This document shows positions 25,569-37,541 of a stretch of 64,000 nt of DNA, in pieces. The position numbers were made by a program, and so were the translations under genes. Numbering within the stretch: the first letter of the stretch is position 1; each line of letters starts with the position of its first letter. The notes beneath the pieces are model-generated. The model did not search any database. It was not told the origin of the DNA and saw nothing but the letters and a program-made list of their open reading frames with translations. The stretch lies in NCBI GenBank assembly GCA_033064195.1, contig JARBJD010000007.1, positions 310,001 to 374,000 on the forward strand. The letters are read 5' to 3'. This stretch comes from Blattamonas nauphoetae (lineage: Eukaryota > Preaxostyla > Oxymonadida).

Positions 25569-25769
25569 TATTCACCGAAATTTGAACATCACCGAGTTTA
25601 TCAAAACTAGGATTGGACACAAATGAATCCATCTCTGCCAACTTTCACCGATCTCTCATTCAAAGGGATGAAACTGATAACTCAACGCAGATTCATCTTT
25701 ACCGACACCACTATTAGCATGATATCTCTTCATTCTCCTAAATTTTTTCCTGACTTTCTCATGTAGTCA

Positions 25770-27369
25770 CAGATATTCGCTCTGCTCTTGACATCATCAA
25801 TCAGGTTCAGTCAAATCCTCCTGAAGATGTTCTTCACGCGCTTGAATATCTTACAGATGCCACCACAACTGGTATCATTTTGTTTTCAAAACCCATTTTT
25901 CTCAAGAATCCTTTCTTGATTCAGTCACACCATCAAAAATCTGTCGTGACATATTGTCAGTACTAAAGACAAATCTGGTTTCAAATGAAGATTTTATTGT
26001 TGCTACATGCTCAGTGATATGTAATCTAGCACTTTATGGTCTATAATTTCTTTATCAACTTCATTCATCCATTCAACCATCAGATTCCATGTCCCTTGAA
26101 CTTTGGGCAAACGGAACAATTGATCTCCTTGTTCAAATCATTCATACACACTTCCAATTAAATGTAAATCTCTCTTTGAGAGCTCTTAAAGCACTCACAA
26201 ACATTCTCGCAAACGGTTTTCGCCATATCCTTCTGACACACTTTAGGAGAGGTAAGACAACAGGCAAATATCAGTGGCATACTGACTGTTGCACTATATT
26301 GTGCCTCACGAAGCCTGAATCGATTTAACGAATTAGTTGGAACGTGCTGCCGCCTTTTGTTGATACTCACACTCAACGGTTTTCCCATCATTCTCTCGTG
26401 ATCCCCATGATCATTTGTTCCAGACATGCACTTTGAGAAGATGCTTGATTTTCATTGCATCGAATTTTTGCTCAACGTCCTCTTTACATACCGTCTGGAA
26501 CAAAGCGACATCATCACGAACTCAATGTTCACCATCTCCCGTCTTATGCTCCATGGTATTCCCGCACTGTTTCCTCTCACCACTATTCCTCTGTCAGAGC
26601 CTTCTCTTCTCCATTTTCATCAGCTTGCTGGCTTGAATATGGTGTTGGCAGTCGCACGCCATTTCAAACACTCCCTCCCATCCCTCGATCAGCATATCAT
26701 CACCATCATTCAATCTCTTGGGTCACACAGTTTCACCAATTCTTCGCTCTCTTCACATTCCTTTGTTTTGAACAGAATCCACAACACACTCTGTCCAGAC
26801 TGTTCCTGTTGCTGCTACTGTCATCAGCATCCTCGCAAGTGCCACTTCTTCCTCACCCAACCTGATTGAACTTGCCACAACCACTCTCTCTGTTCTTGCC
26901 TCCACTCGTATTGATCCCTCTCTTTTCTGTCTTCAGCTTTCATGATCTCTCTGATTGGGTCGCGTGGAGGAATCGAACAATTGATCTCCAATCTCCAAAA
27001 GGTTCCCGATCACAGAGCAGCTGTGATTTCTGTCCTGGATTGCTTCCACGTCCTCCTCTCGCATCGTTTGTTCGCATTATCAATGATTTTCGACCAGCTC
27101 AAACACAAACCCGCTTTGTCGTTCAGAATGGGATCGATGCAATTCTGGGGATTCTGAAAGAGTATCCAACCGACCTTCAGGTGAATGAAAAGGCACTGAC
27201 ACTGTTTTCACAGATATCCAAAGAACGTATGATCATTCCTCTGAACATCTCTGTCAGCTCATGCCATGGAAATTCTCCAGGGTGCTCTCCCAGAGTCGTC
27301 GGAGTCATCAGATGATGGTTCTTGAGCACTCCAATCTGTTTTTGACAGAGAAATCGCATTCTTCTTGAA
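25770..27369 (+). CDS. ARM/HEAT-like helical repeat protein (multi-exon)
   Basis: Exons can be followed from about 25771 (DIRSALDIINQVQSN). They are joined by introns near 25869-25923, 26040-26084 and 26252-26423, through MHFEKMLDF (26426 onward), to a last part ending near 27369. The protein is a run of amphipathic helices with Leu/Ile/Asn spacing typical of armadillo repeats, for example CSVICNLALY, SLRALKALTNILANG and NGIDAILGILKEYP. No catalytic motif was seen. The 5' exon and several internal joins are unresolved, so the boundaries are approximate. It is divergent from PSF2, about 200 bp away, and convergent with DRC10. It might be a member of the importin or vacuolar-ARM class, but I cannot assign a family. 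Confidence 0.5.
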
Positions 27370-27438
27370 GCAAAGATAAAAATGAAAATATAATGAGGAA
27401 ATGAAATGAAAAATCAAGAAAGACAGTGAGAATTAAGA

Positions 27439-28596
27439 TCATTTCTTCCCCTTTTTCTTGCCTTTTCCCTTCTTCCTTGCAGCGACGCGCTTCAGTTGTT
27501 CACCCTGCTTGATTGCTTGCCTTCGACGATACAAAGCTTGAATAATAGAAATCTTCCTCTCTCGCTCGTCTTTCTCAGCTTGAAGATGCTCTTCCTGCTT
27601 CCGCTTCAATTCATGTTCAAAACGATCAAACATCTTCCTCTTCTCCATTTCCTCAACTTTCCCTTCCAACTCCTTAATTTCCTTCCTCTCATCAGCCAAT
27701 TTCTCCTCAGCTCGAATATGTGCATTCCTCTTTTCGAGCATCCCTTGATCGTATCCGCTGATGCGATTTTCGATTTCTTGGCCGGTCTGTTGCTTGGATT
27801 TTCGGCTTTCTCGTTCACGGAGTCGGTTTTCTTCAAGGACCATCTGGAGTTCATTCGTTAATCGTTCATTTGTTCGATGAAGCTCTTCGATTCGTTCTTT
27901 GTGTTCTTCCATGAGCTGTTGACTCATCGTTTTCAAATCTGCTTCGCATCTTGCTTCAAATTGTGTGTTGTTTTGCTCCATCTTTTGGATTTGGGCATTA
28001 AGACGTTGTTCATTGTCGCGAATTTGTTGGACATCTTTTGCTCGTGTTTTCTCTTCTGCTTCCAGCTCCTTTCGCAAAGAAGTCATCTCCGCTTGAACTT
28101 TCGATTCACGAGCAGCCAAAACTTCCATTCGTTTGATAGTTTCAAGTTCCTCTTCAACTGAGGTTTCCAGACGAATTTTTGACAGTTTGACAAGTTGATC
28201 AAAGATTTCTAGATATTGTTTTGCTGTATCAGACCGTGTCCCTAATAACCTGAGTTGTTCCATGGTTTCTGGATTTTCGCTCAAGAGGCGTTCAAGATTT
28301 TGTGAACTTTGTTTGATCTTGTCAGAGATTTCTCGAATTTCGTTTTGGTTTTCCTTTATTTTTGCACGATGCGCGGTTTGTTTCAATTCTTTTCCTTGCT
28401 CAACAAGTTCATTGAATTTTAGTTCAAGCTCCTTGTGTTTGTTGAGCTCAGTAAGAATGTGTTCTGGAACGAATTCTGGAGGGATTTCAGGAGTAATAAG
28501 TTCAAGATGAAGGTCGAGCAGAGTTGTAAGTTTGTCAAGGGTGACACTGAGTACAGATACAACCCGAGCTGCCTCGATTTGAGTCAGACGGTTCAT
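27439..28596 (-). CDS. DRC10: dynein regulatory complex protein 10 (IQCD/DRC10)
   Basis: Component of the nexin-dynein regulatory complex of motile axonemes. Single exon, 385 residues, almost wholly coiled coil. Matching landmarks to animal IQCD are N-terminal RLTQIEAARVVSVL, LERLLSENPETMEQL, QEIENRISGYDQGM followed by a Glu/Lys helix, an IQ motif IIQALYRRRQAIKQG near the C-terminus, and the Lys/Gly tail KKGKGKKKGKK. The order and length agree with the family. The start at 28596 follows an in-frame stop a few codons upstream. Its presence implies motile flagella. Confidence 0.88.
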   Translation of the reverse strand: MNRLTQIEAARVVSVLSVTLDKLTTLLDLHLELITPEIPPEFVPEHILTELNKHKELELKFNELVEQGKELKQTAHRAKIKENQNEIREISDKIKQSSQNLERLLSENPETMEQLRLLGTRSDTAKQYLEIFDQLVKLSKIRLETSVEEELETIKRMEVLAARESKVQAEMTSLRKELEAEEKTRAKDVQQIRDNEQRLNAQIQKMEQNNTQFEARCEADLKTMSQQLMEEHKERIEELHRTNERLTNELQMVLEENRLRERESRKSKQQTGQEIENRISGYDQGMLEKRNAHIRAEEKLADERKEIKELEGKVEEMEKRKMFDRFEHELKRKQEEHLQAEKDERERKISIIQALYRRRQAIKQGEQLKRVAARKKGKGKKKGKK

Positions 28597-28796
28597 CGCA
28601 AAGTCAAATATGGGTCAACCAAAACGATAAAACCTGATCTTCAGATGATCTTACGTTCGTAGTGCCTTGCAATTCGATCATCAACTGAGTTTGTCAAGAA
28701 TCCCATGCGAATTTGTCTTTGTGGTGTGTTTTGACAAGCGAGAGAAAATGTTGTGTTTTGATCGAAGTTTATTTATCCTAACTCAGATATATCTGT

Positions 28797-29579
28797 ATGG
28801 AAACATTCCCAATTAGCGGATCCATACAAGATTATCCCATCTTAAACGATCCTCACTTCCTGACATTCGTGAACAAGGAACTAACCGAAGATCTTCGAGA
28901 AGCCCTCTCGGAAAAAGTCTATTTTGAAAAGCGATGTCATGAATTAGAAAAACAACTTTCTTTTCACTCAATCTACAACAATCTACAACATCCACATGTA
29001 GGTAGTCAACACCAAACGATTCAAGACAAATCTGATCATCTCCAGCCTTTAGCGTACTCTTCATCATCTGAGCAGTCATCCAAAGCGGACAGATATCCTC
29101 AATTCGAACAAACATTCCCGATTGAATGTGTTGGACAGAGATCTCAAGACACAACACTCATATCATCTCGAACCTCCCTGGCTCAAAATATCAGAGCTCT
29201 AAATTATGTTGATCTCCTTGAACGAGAGAATGTTCGACTTAGGGAACAATTGACGTTAGCAGAAGAAGATCTTGGAAGATATAGAGAAGAGACGGAACGG
29301 ATGAAATTTCGCCTCTCTCAGCAACCAGAATCGAACATTTCAACAGAATCTTATCAAGCTTTACAAAATGAATATGATGACCTCAATCGCCAATATTTTC
29401 TCGTTTACTCAGCGTTTAAACGGCTGACTTCTAAACCGACCAAGCAATCTGACCAACATCCCGAACATTTTTCATCCAATGAAAGTGCACACGATAAACA
29501 GACAATACAGAGTCTCACCACAGCTGCAATCTTCGATGGGTGCGCTGAATGTTGGTGCGTCAAGGGGTCTGGAAATTGA
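28797..29579 (+). CDS. coiled-coil protein of unknown function
   Basis: 260-residue frame with a short N-terminal coiled coil (DLREALSEKVYFEKRCHELE), a Ser/Gln-rich linker and a second coiled coil (YVDLLERENVRLREQLTLAE onward). The last 20 or so codons (IFDGCAECW) look unlike the rest. In the next frame, 29538-29635, a sequence beginning MGALNVGASRG continues in coding-like fashion to a TAG. The true C-terminus therefore probably lies there, through a missed splice or a one-base error. The 5' end is about 200 bp from the divergent DRC10 start. A centrosomal or flagellar role would suit the neighbourhood but is a guess. Confidence 0.55.
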   Translation: METFPISGSIQDYPILNDPHFLTFVNKELTEDLREALSEKVYFEKRCHELEKQLSFHSIYNNLQHPHVGSQHQTIQDKSDHLQPLAYSSSSEQSSKADRYPQFEQTFPIECVGQRSQDTTLISSRTSLAQNIRALNYVDLLERENVRLREQLTLAEEDLGRYREETERMKFRLSQQPESNISTESYQALQNEYDDLNRQYFLVYSAFKRLTSKPTKQSDQHPEHFSSNESAHDKQTIQSLTTAAIFDGCAECWCVKGSGN

Positions 29580-29810
29580 ATCAGGAACAGAATCAACGGT
29601 CACGGCTATGTCCGAGTTTTTTGCCATCGAACAATAGTCAGACATGGCATCTGGATTGTAGAAAATTGGAGTGAAGGCATGACTCACCATACACTCCTCC
29701 ACAATCAGTGGGGTGATGACATTTTCGATGATTGAAATCTCATAACTCAAGTCGAAAGCTGGTGAAACGGTTTCATTTCCGTTTGAATTTGTGATAGATC
29801 TATCACGCAT
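29472..29810 (-). CDS. possible small protein, antisense overlap
   Basis: A 112-codon ATG frame on the minus strand (MRDRSITNSNGNETVSPAF...). It overlaps the 3' end of the coiled-coil gene by about 100 bp. Composition is ordinary (Asp/Ser/Pro/Ile) and the 5' part (29600-29810) has no competing plus-strand frame of note. No family was recognised. It may be a real convergent gene whose tail overlaps its neighbour, or a chance frame. Confidence 0.25.
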   Translation of the reverse strand: MRDRSITNSNGNETVSPAFDLSYEISIIENVITPLIVEECMVSHAFTPIFYNPDAMSDYCSMAKNSDIAVTVDSVPDSISRPLDAPTFSAPIEDCSCGETLYCLFIVCTFIG

Positions 29811-30056
29811 TTCGACAAGACGATTTTGCTACGAGAGATTCAGAGCCAGTGAGAGATGAAATGCCATGATGGGATGATCATTCTGTTTGACTTTTCCATT
29901 TTCATGCCCCTGTTAACGAATTTTGAGCAATACTAACAATTAATATATCTCAAATTTGGACAAGAAACGTCCATTTCTCAGAGTTCAGAATCACAGTGTG
30001 AATCACGAAAAGAAGGTGGCCAGATCAAACCCCTCCCTCCAAGCTAGTCCGAAAAC
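29811..30056. other. intergenic, upstream of the TUG gene
   Basis: About 250 bp of AT-rich sequence with no gene that I can support. It should include the promoter of the TUG/UBX gene starting at 30057. Confidence 0.35.
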
Positions 30057-32498
30057 ATGGCTCCATCAGTCACTGTCCAATACGGTCTGCATTATACTTC
30101 TTTGAGTTGATATTTTTCCCCATCTCTCTCTACTCTGCCCTCACGAAATCGCCGAATCATCTATCATCTCTTTTGTCAGGTGGAAGAAAAATCAAGGTTA
30201 ATGTGACGCCAGGCATGTTAATGAAGGAAGTGGTGATTTCAGCATGTGATACATTAAAGCTTCCAAGCGTAAATGCCAAATTATTCTCAAAAAATAAACC
30301 AGTCGATCTCTCAAGTCCATATCGTCTCAGTGGGCTTGTGGCTAATGCCCAATTGGAATTGAAGCTTGTTTCAGCGGGTATTGCTCCTTTTTATTGTATC
30401 TCTATCTTCAGAATCTTCATCAGGAAAGGCACCTGTGACAGTCGCCCTCCAGATCAATGGAACTCGTCTCATCTCGACATTTCCCAAATGGACATCTCTT
30501 TGGGGTGTTCTCCGTCTGATTGAGTCCAAACCAGAAGTATGTTTCAACTTCTTTCCATCGACAACTCTCGAAGAACGAAATCTCCATCACCAGAAATCAA
30601 ACACCAATCACTGACCCCAACACACCCGATCAGCGCTGGATTGAGCCATCTCTTCTGTATCTCCAGCGGGAAGTCCGTGGAATTGCCGAACTCTCCAGAG
30701 TTACGCTCAGCTCTCTTGGATGTGAAGGAAGTGTGAGCTTCCGCTTCGTTGGACGACAATCAAACTCAACTTTGGAAGAAGTCACACCTCAAATCGACGA
30801 AGGTTCCTTTCTATTTCTCCCATTCAGCCTTTTTGATTAGCTGACCAGGCTTGGGAACAGCTCCAACAATCTCCTCCTGTTCAATCCGCTCCCATCTCAT
30901 CGCCTCCCCAATCGACGACACCACCACAACCGAAGCCAACTCCTGAATACACAAACGCTGACCTCATCGTCCCACATTATGACGAACCATCACCGAGTCT
31001 GTTCGCTCCTCAATCGATGGCTTTCAATCTCAACCCGTTCCGATCAGAAGCCGAACATGTCCAGACTCAACAAATCCAACAACAGCAGCAGCAATTCAAC
31101 CAAACTCCTCCCCAATCTCAGTTCAACCACTCACAGCCATTCATCCAGCCTCCAATCCAGCACAAACCTGTTCAACATCCTCAACAGAGTCAGTGGTCTT
31201 TCGATGCACCACCACCAGAACCCGAAAGACCGAAGTTCGATGTCTCGATTCGTCCACTCGGGCAGCCCAAAACAGAAACCTCCAGCGATCAGACACAAGG
31301 CATGCTGGTTGATTCACCACGTGAGGAATCAGTGCAGAGACAAGCTGTGAACAGCGACAATCCCTTCTCTGATCTCGACTTGGGAAACAATGACTACACA
31401 GATGAAAGATTCTTCCGACCAGCCATCATCTCAATCGGAGATCAGTCCACCAACACCTCCCTTCAACTTGTCCATGAGATGCTAGCCAAGAAAAACACAC
31501 CCAAACAGGCTGCACCAAAACCAGCTGTCGAAGTCTCTGCTCCTCTTCCGGGACAGTCAATGGCCGATGCTTTCCGCCTTGAACGAGACAAGGCTCGCAT
31601 GTTTGCCGCGAAGGACAAAGTTAAAGCTGAGCAGGAGCGAATCCAGTCAAGACATGCCGCGTTAGCTGCGTCACCTCTACATGGAATCATCATCCACTCG
31701 CCAAACGTGCAACTTGTCCAACCAGAACCGGAGAAGACAGAGGAGAGCGAAATGGCGAGAGACGAAAACGAAGATGAAGATGAAGATCTGAACTTGCAAC
31801 CCACTTTGGCAGAGCAGAATCTGCGATACCAGATCATCGCCGAGCAGAACAAGCGGAACGAAAACTTCAATTTCGACAAGCCCAAAACTGAGCGAGTGGA
31901 AGAGATCAAAGTTGATATCGTATGCTTCTTCATTCACGTTCTCATCTGCTCTCCCATCAAACACCTCGTAGTGCCGTGTTCGTGTGTCATTCTCTCAAGA
32001 TGTCTGGATGGACGGGTTATTCACAACTTCCCAGTCAACAGTTGGCGATGTTTTCGACTGGATTCAGACAGCCACTGGCTTAGAGCCGTCCCAATACACT
32101 CTCTGTTTGTTCTCCCTTCGTTCTCTCACTCTCCATCTCCTGCCACAGTCACAACACCTCCGCGGATTGTATACTCTGATCCATCAAAAACATTCAAATC
32201 GGCAGGATTCATTTCATCCATCCTCCTTCGCTTTTCGTCGTCTGAACCGCTAACTTTCTCCGATTCTGCCATTTCTGAAACACACACAAATTATACCGAA
32301 CAGATCGCAGAAAACAAGACGCAACAGGCGCTGAAAGAGCAGCAAACAGCCACTGCTACAGCTGCAATGCGAAGAGCAAAGCCTGCGGCCAGGACAGTGA
32401 ATCGAGAACCGATTCAACGAGCACCAACTGTGTCAGAATCAGGGGGATCGATCCAACCGAAACCTGTGAATGGGATGCCAAAATGGTTCAGAAAATAA
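30057..32498 (+). CDS. ASPSCR1: TUG/ASPSCR1-like UBX-domain protein
   Basis: Adaptor of the p97/VCP (Cdc48) ATPase in the ASPSCR1/TUG class. Exon 1 is 30057-30084; a 95-bp intron (30085-30179) joins it to GRKIKVNVTPGMLMKEV, the first ubiquitin-like domain (to about 30380). A second ubiquitin-like domain follows, split by introns (VTVALQINGTRLISTFPKW and SLLYLQREVRGIAELS...GSVSFRFVGR, about 30430-30800), as in animal TUG. A Gln/Pro linker and charged helix come next. The UBX domain lies at 31970-32260 (RVRVSFSQDVWMDGLFTTSQ, then TTPPRIV, where animal TUG reads TTPPKTV), split by an intron of about 40 bp near 32110-32150. The C-terminus is Ala/Arg-rich, ending in MPKWFRK. Three ubiquitin-like folds in this order make the call firm; exact inner splice sites are less so. 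Confidence 0.85.
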
Positions 32499-32669
32499 AA
32501 GTGTCTCGTTGGACACTATCTTATGTTTATTCACTTCATTTAGAATTTGTTTGAACACACTTAATCCATTTTCAGTCGAAAGTCATCTGACAACCATGAT
32601 CAAAATGAAGATGTTCGGTGAGATACCGAGAAACAAGACAACAAGAAATCAAGATAAAAGCAACTCCTC

Positions 32670-33762
32670 TCAGAATCTAATGACAACTGATGGATTGTGA
32701 TTTCCTTGGGAGAGTCCTTTGTTCAACCTTTGGATAGAGTTAGTTTGAAGCAAGTGTGGATGATTTTCTCTTTCTGAGATCCGCGAACTCTCTGTCTGAG
32801 TCTGAGAAAGTGGTCGTTGTAGTTGTAGACCGAATGCTGCGCTCGGACAATGTCTCAGGAACCATGGATGTTGAAGAATCTTCTGCCACGATGGTCTCAT
32901 TGTTGGATCAAGAACGAGGATCTAGAACGTTTGAACAAAAAAAGGAAAAACTTTCTCCACAAGATCTTTAAATTCTGGCGAAACACGATCTGGGACATTG
33001 AACCTCCCCTTGATAACCGCCGCTTGGATTTGTTTGGCTTCCTCGTGGAAGAATGGAGTTATTCCGCACACTAACTCATAGACAAGGATCCCAAAACTCC
33101 AAATATCTGCTGAAAACGAATATTCCTTATATTGGAACATTTCTGGTGGGATATATTCTGTGGTTCCGCAGAATGTCTTTCTTGTTCCTTGTGGAGTAAA
33201 TGCTGAGCATCCGAAATCTGAGAGTTTCAATTTCCCCTCTCGGCCAAGAAGAATGTTCTCAGGTTTAAGGTCGCGGTGTATGATGCCTTTTTCATGTAGA
33301 TATTGAAGGGCATGTGCAATTTGGACGAGGTACTAACAAAATAACTCGAAAATAATGCACACATTGGCAGCTTCGTGTTCCGGAAATCCCCTCTTTTGCG
33401 TCAACCGATGGTACAACTCTCCGTCTGGTGCTAACTCCATGATGATATAGATTGTTTTTTCATCGTGAAAATAGCCGTAACATTTGATGATGTTGTCATG
33501 TCTGGATGATCGCGATGATAGGGATATAGGAGCAATAAAGGATGAAATAAGGCTCAAACTTGAGAGACATCATGATTTCGATTTCGTGAACAACGAGAGT
33601 TTCGCTATGGTACTTCAAGAGCCTCTCCTTGTCGAGACACTTCAAAGCACATACAAACTTCTCTTCTTTCTCCCGAACAGAGTATACACGGCCGTATTGT
33701 CCTTCTCCCATCTGTGTCCCGATCTCAAAATGATTCATTGACCATCCAGATTGGTTACTCAT
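32670..33762 (-). CDS. Aurora-like serine/threonine kinase
   Basis: Mitotic kinase of the Aurora type. Exons 33762-33560, 33501-33363, 33332-32952 and 32921-32670 (introns 58, 30 and 30 bp) give 324 residues, a usual Aurora length with a very short N-terminus. Motifs: glycine loop [12 protein letters not shown], beta-3 [44 protein letters not shown], activation segment [16 protein letters not shown], and HPWF at the lobe end. The activation threonine region RKTFCGT corresponds to the Aurora RRTTLCGT. The C-terminal 60 residues are Ser/Gln-rich. Spliced products restore every kinase motif, so the introns are well supported. Confidence 0.88.
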
Positions 33763-33993
33763 GATGTCAATTTGAAACGAAAAGAAAAATAAGGGAATTG
33801 ATCGTTGATGACTCTACGAATCTGCACTGTTCACCTCTCCATCTTGAAATAATATTCAAGAAGAATAATTATGCACGAGAAAAGCAAAAATATCACATAT
33901 TGTGAATGTGAACTCGGGAAGACACTCGTGAAGAAAAAACACAAAAAAACAGGAAATAAACATGAATAAAACATGATCATTTAACAGAGTAGT

Positions 33994-36900
33994 TCATCCT
34001 CTATCCCTCCTCCTGGCCTCATCCATCCGCTGATACTGATGAGGAGAAAACGGCCTCCTCGCAGACGGGGCGTAGAGAGAGATAGGCTCGCCATCTGGAT
34101 CGTAGTGTCCCAGAACAACCAGTTCTTCATCCTCCGAGTCGTTAATCGACGCGTGGTTGATCATACTCTCATTGTAGTCCACCAAACGGAAGCCTCCTGG
34201 CAACTGGTCAGGGGCTTGGGTTCGCGTCGCCTGGATTGGGGTGACTGTTGACTGGAGTCGTGAATAGCCTGGCTGGGTGGGGGCTGGCTCATGCGACTTT
34301 CGGTCCTTTTCCATCCGCCGGAAGATATTTCGAAGACGATGACCAACATTTCTGACATGGTGTGATTTCTTCTCTTTGTTTGTGAGGAGTGTAGTGGCGG
34401 CTGTGTTTGGAGACGATGATGACTCTGACGAGCTGTTGGGGATTCATTGGAAGAAGAAAGAGTCAAAACAAAACAAAAGACACACTCGCTTTCCCGTCCA
34501 GGTGAGGGGAAGGAAATGCTCGACGAAGGACTGGTCGGAGAAGCTTGTGGGGAGTGGGTGAGGGTGGGAGACATGACTGGTGATAGCGTGACTTGCCGGG
34601 TGGCAGTCGGGAAGAACGGTCGAGCTGGTTGGACTGCACTTCGCTTGTCTCGGGCATCATGCATCGATATCGGGTCGGATGAGGTTGTCCTGTCCTCGTT
34701 TGTTGTTTCCGTGGAACTGAAAACAGAAAAACATTCCAAAAACGACATTTCACACCTTGTGTTTGTCCTATTCTGCCGTGGCTGATCTTCATACAGAGAC
34801 CAATCGACTTCGCTGATAGCCGCTGTGGTCGGAGTGGATCGAATTAGCTGATACGAATAATTCCCGCAAGCCATAGCGTAGAAGAAAAGACTTGTTTGCC
34901 TGGCAACCATTGGGACGAGCTGTCGTTCGTCTTTGTAGTTCAAGATGAAAGAGATGAGTGTTTCGAGTCGAGATTCGAGTTTCATCACCCAGCAATAACT
35001 ATGCCACCGAAGGAGCTCAAGTTTATCCTCGTCTGAGATCACGAGGAAGAGGTGTCGAGAGATGAAGAGATGAACGAGAGAACAACGGCAAACAGGAAAC
35101 TCTGGTGAAGAGAACTTCGATCGGAATGGTGTCAAATGATTCTCCATCTTTCAGAAGAAGCGCAACACTATCTTTTTGATATACGCGTTCTGCACTCAAC
35201 AATCTGGGGGCGGCAAATTGGTTGATTTTTGTTCGTTGCGCCTTCAGCATGGTCAACGCCTCTTTCAGTTTTCCTCTTTCACATTCCAATCCAGCCTGCC
35301 TCATTATTTGATTTGAATTGCATAGCATCGTAAACAGCTGCAATCGTTCAACGGAATCATTGAGTTCTTCGACTTGTGATGAACTGCGAGATGAGCGTGA
35401 CCCAAGCGTTCCAAATGAATGAGATGACGATGAACTGAGAGAGGAAAGAAAAAATGGTGAACAAGATGACATCCGACGAATATCAAAACAAAAGTCAACT
35501 TAATGAGCAGAATAAAGATGTGTCCCAAAGTCTCCTCACACCTCGAATGCCTTGTCAGAGCATTCTGCATCGATCGAGCCGAGAACGGATCAATTCTAGC
35601 AGGCTTCGTTTGTGGCTCGGTGAACACGAGCTTCGACCAGACTGGACAGAACAGCACGTCGTATTCCTTCCTCTCCAAAAAGTGATAGTACAGCATAATT
35701 CCCCCAATCATGTACGTCTCATTTGCGTCCGGTGGGAACATCGGCGAAAAAGTGGGCGAGAGCCATAACCGGATGTTAAGAAGCACTTTCCTTTCCTCCC
35801 CCGAAACCAGGTCAGCGATGTCGACTGCCCGGATCTTCACTTGTCCAGGGACGGGGTTGTCCAGGTTTGCTGTCTTCACCTGTTGTCGCGATGTGATCAT
35901 GTCGCAAAGGGCTTGTGATTCTGAGTTTCTTGCTCTTGTCGAAAACCCAACACAATCCGTCAATTCCGTCGAAACAAATCGATTCAACTGTTTATTAATC
36001 ATCATCTCACATCCTGCAATGTCAATGTAGCTAATTTCAACTCCTCGAGTCGTCCTGATCTTGTTGCTTTTCACGAGTGTCTGGATTGACGTTGTAATCT
36101 CGTGGGATGTCGTACACCAATAATACTCTCCTCTCCCAACCCTGCTCAGTGTGCGCATGACGTTTTCTTCTGCTGCTGTGTTGATTCCAATCCCCACAAA
36201 CGAGATACTGATATTCTTTTCACTGAGAGAATCTTCTCCGAGCCCAGTGAAGTCTCCCTTCAGATATCGTTTTGTGTTCGCTCCGATGAAGTTGATATCC
36301 GTCAAACCTGCGTTAACAATGCCATCACTCACAATCACAATAACCCTCCGAAAGTCTGTTCCGATGGGGCCATCGTTTCCGCCCATTGCAACTGTTTGGA
36401 TGGCCGCTTTGATACCTTCATCAATGTTGGACGAAGATCCAGTCATAATGTTCTGTAAAATTGTACCAAGACTGGGAACGTCATTGTATTCAATTGGTGA
36501 GTACGCAGGATCAACAATATCTGAGTTCATATCAGTCACACTCAAGTTATATGTGAACATGTCATCTTCCATCGAAGAGGGATCTTCAACGAGAGAATCT
36601 CCACGAACTGTTCCCACACGATATGGCGCCAGGAGGACTGTCGGTGATGAAGAATATGTTACGATCGAAATATAATCTGTTGGGATCATGGTTGTCACAG
36701 TTTCTTTTATTGATTCAAGAGCATCCTCAAGTTTGCCGTCCTCTGCCATCGACTTGGAGGTACACAGGAGGAAACATATACTGAGGGGAAACTGTGGAGC
36801 AGCATCATCCAAGATCGGAGACTGCAAGTTGATGAGTACTTGTGCCTCCCCTCCCTGTTCTGTCAGTTTGACTTCTTTCGAAGTGTCAATAATGACACCA

Positions 36901-37094
36901 AGATTTCCTTCATATCCCGAAATATTGGGACGAGAATAATCATCATCTTGGAACAGCATAACAAGTTTCTTGATTGCTTCTTTTCTGAGTTCTGTTGCGT
37001 TTCCGTGTGGAACATCTCCATCTATATCTATGTGGATTCCAACAATATCTTGAGGATTATCATCATGTGGAGAGAATGAAATTGTTCTTCTCAT
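33994..37094 (-). CDS. von Willebrand factor A domain protein (multi-exon)
   Basis: The first long exon (37094 to about 35550) carries an N-terminal region, then a vWA domain: PLSICFLLCTSKSMAEDG, TDYISIVTYSSSPTVLL and RRVIVIVSDGIVNAGLTD. The MIDAS is degenerate (CTSKS where DxSxS is usual), so metal binding is doubtful. It then has the beta-rich vWA-associated domain (VKIRAVDIADLVSGEERKV). After a roughly 100-bp intron follow a helical segment (LECERGKLKEALTMLKAQRT), further exons to about 34450 and a disordered tail ending at 33994 with PYDP-like acidic and Arg-rich stretches. The architecture is the same as the vWA half of the 13.6-kb gene, although the two are not close in sequence. Function is unknown; soluble vWA proteins usually mediate protein assembly. 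Confidence 0.7.
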
Positions 37095-37135
37095 TAGAAC
37101 AACGAAATTAAGAGGGAAGAGATGAAGCGTGATTC

Positions 37136-37465
37136 CTATTGAGGGATATAGTATGTAAATATCAACAAACCATGATCAGCATCCTCTAAAACAACGAGGT
37201 GTATAATTTTCTCCATTGCCATTGTCAGTAATTCTTCCTTCGTTCCGTCAGGGACGTCATTATCAAGGAGTCTGTGAATTCCTTGAACATCTGCCACAGT
37301 CCATGCCTCCTCATAGTTATCACATTCCCAACACATAAACGCAGCTTTAAGGATGCGAGCCTTGAAAACACTTGGTGGTTCCTTATCTCTGTTCATCAAT
37401 ACCCACTTTTTTCGTTTTTCTGAGGTTTCCATGAAATTGCAATTCATCAGATTGCGATTATCCAT
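37136..37465 (-). CDS. small hypothetical protein
   Basis: 109-residue frame starting MDNRNLMNC, with one intronless exon. The middle (RILKAAFMCWECDNYEEAW) and end (ELLTMAMEKIIHLVVLED) look like amphipathic helices, as in a small helical-repeat protein. No family was recognised. It starts about 80-100 bp from the divergently transcribed SEC12 gene, so the two probably share a promoter. An upstream exon cannot be excluded. Confidence 0.45.
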   Translation of the reverse strand: MDNRNLMNCNFMETSEKRKKWVLMNRDKEPPSVFKARILKAAFMCWECDNYEEAWTVADVQGIHRLLDNDVPDGTKEELLTMAMEKIIHLVVLEDADHGLLIFTYYIPQ

Positions 37466-37541
37466 TTTTGTGAAAAGCAACACACCAAATTGTCTTGATG
37501 AAATGTTCTAATGATTGGCTCTGGAGAGAGCCCCCCGATCG

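Noticed and set aside
28600-28720. Possible 5' exon of DRC10 (ATG with a GTAAG donor on the minus strand)
   Set aside because: No acceptor gives an open frame into the conserved start; all three phases meet a stop.
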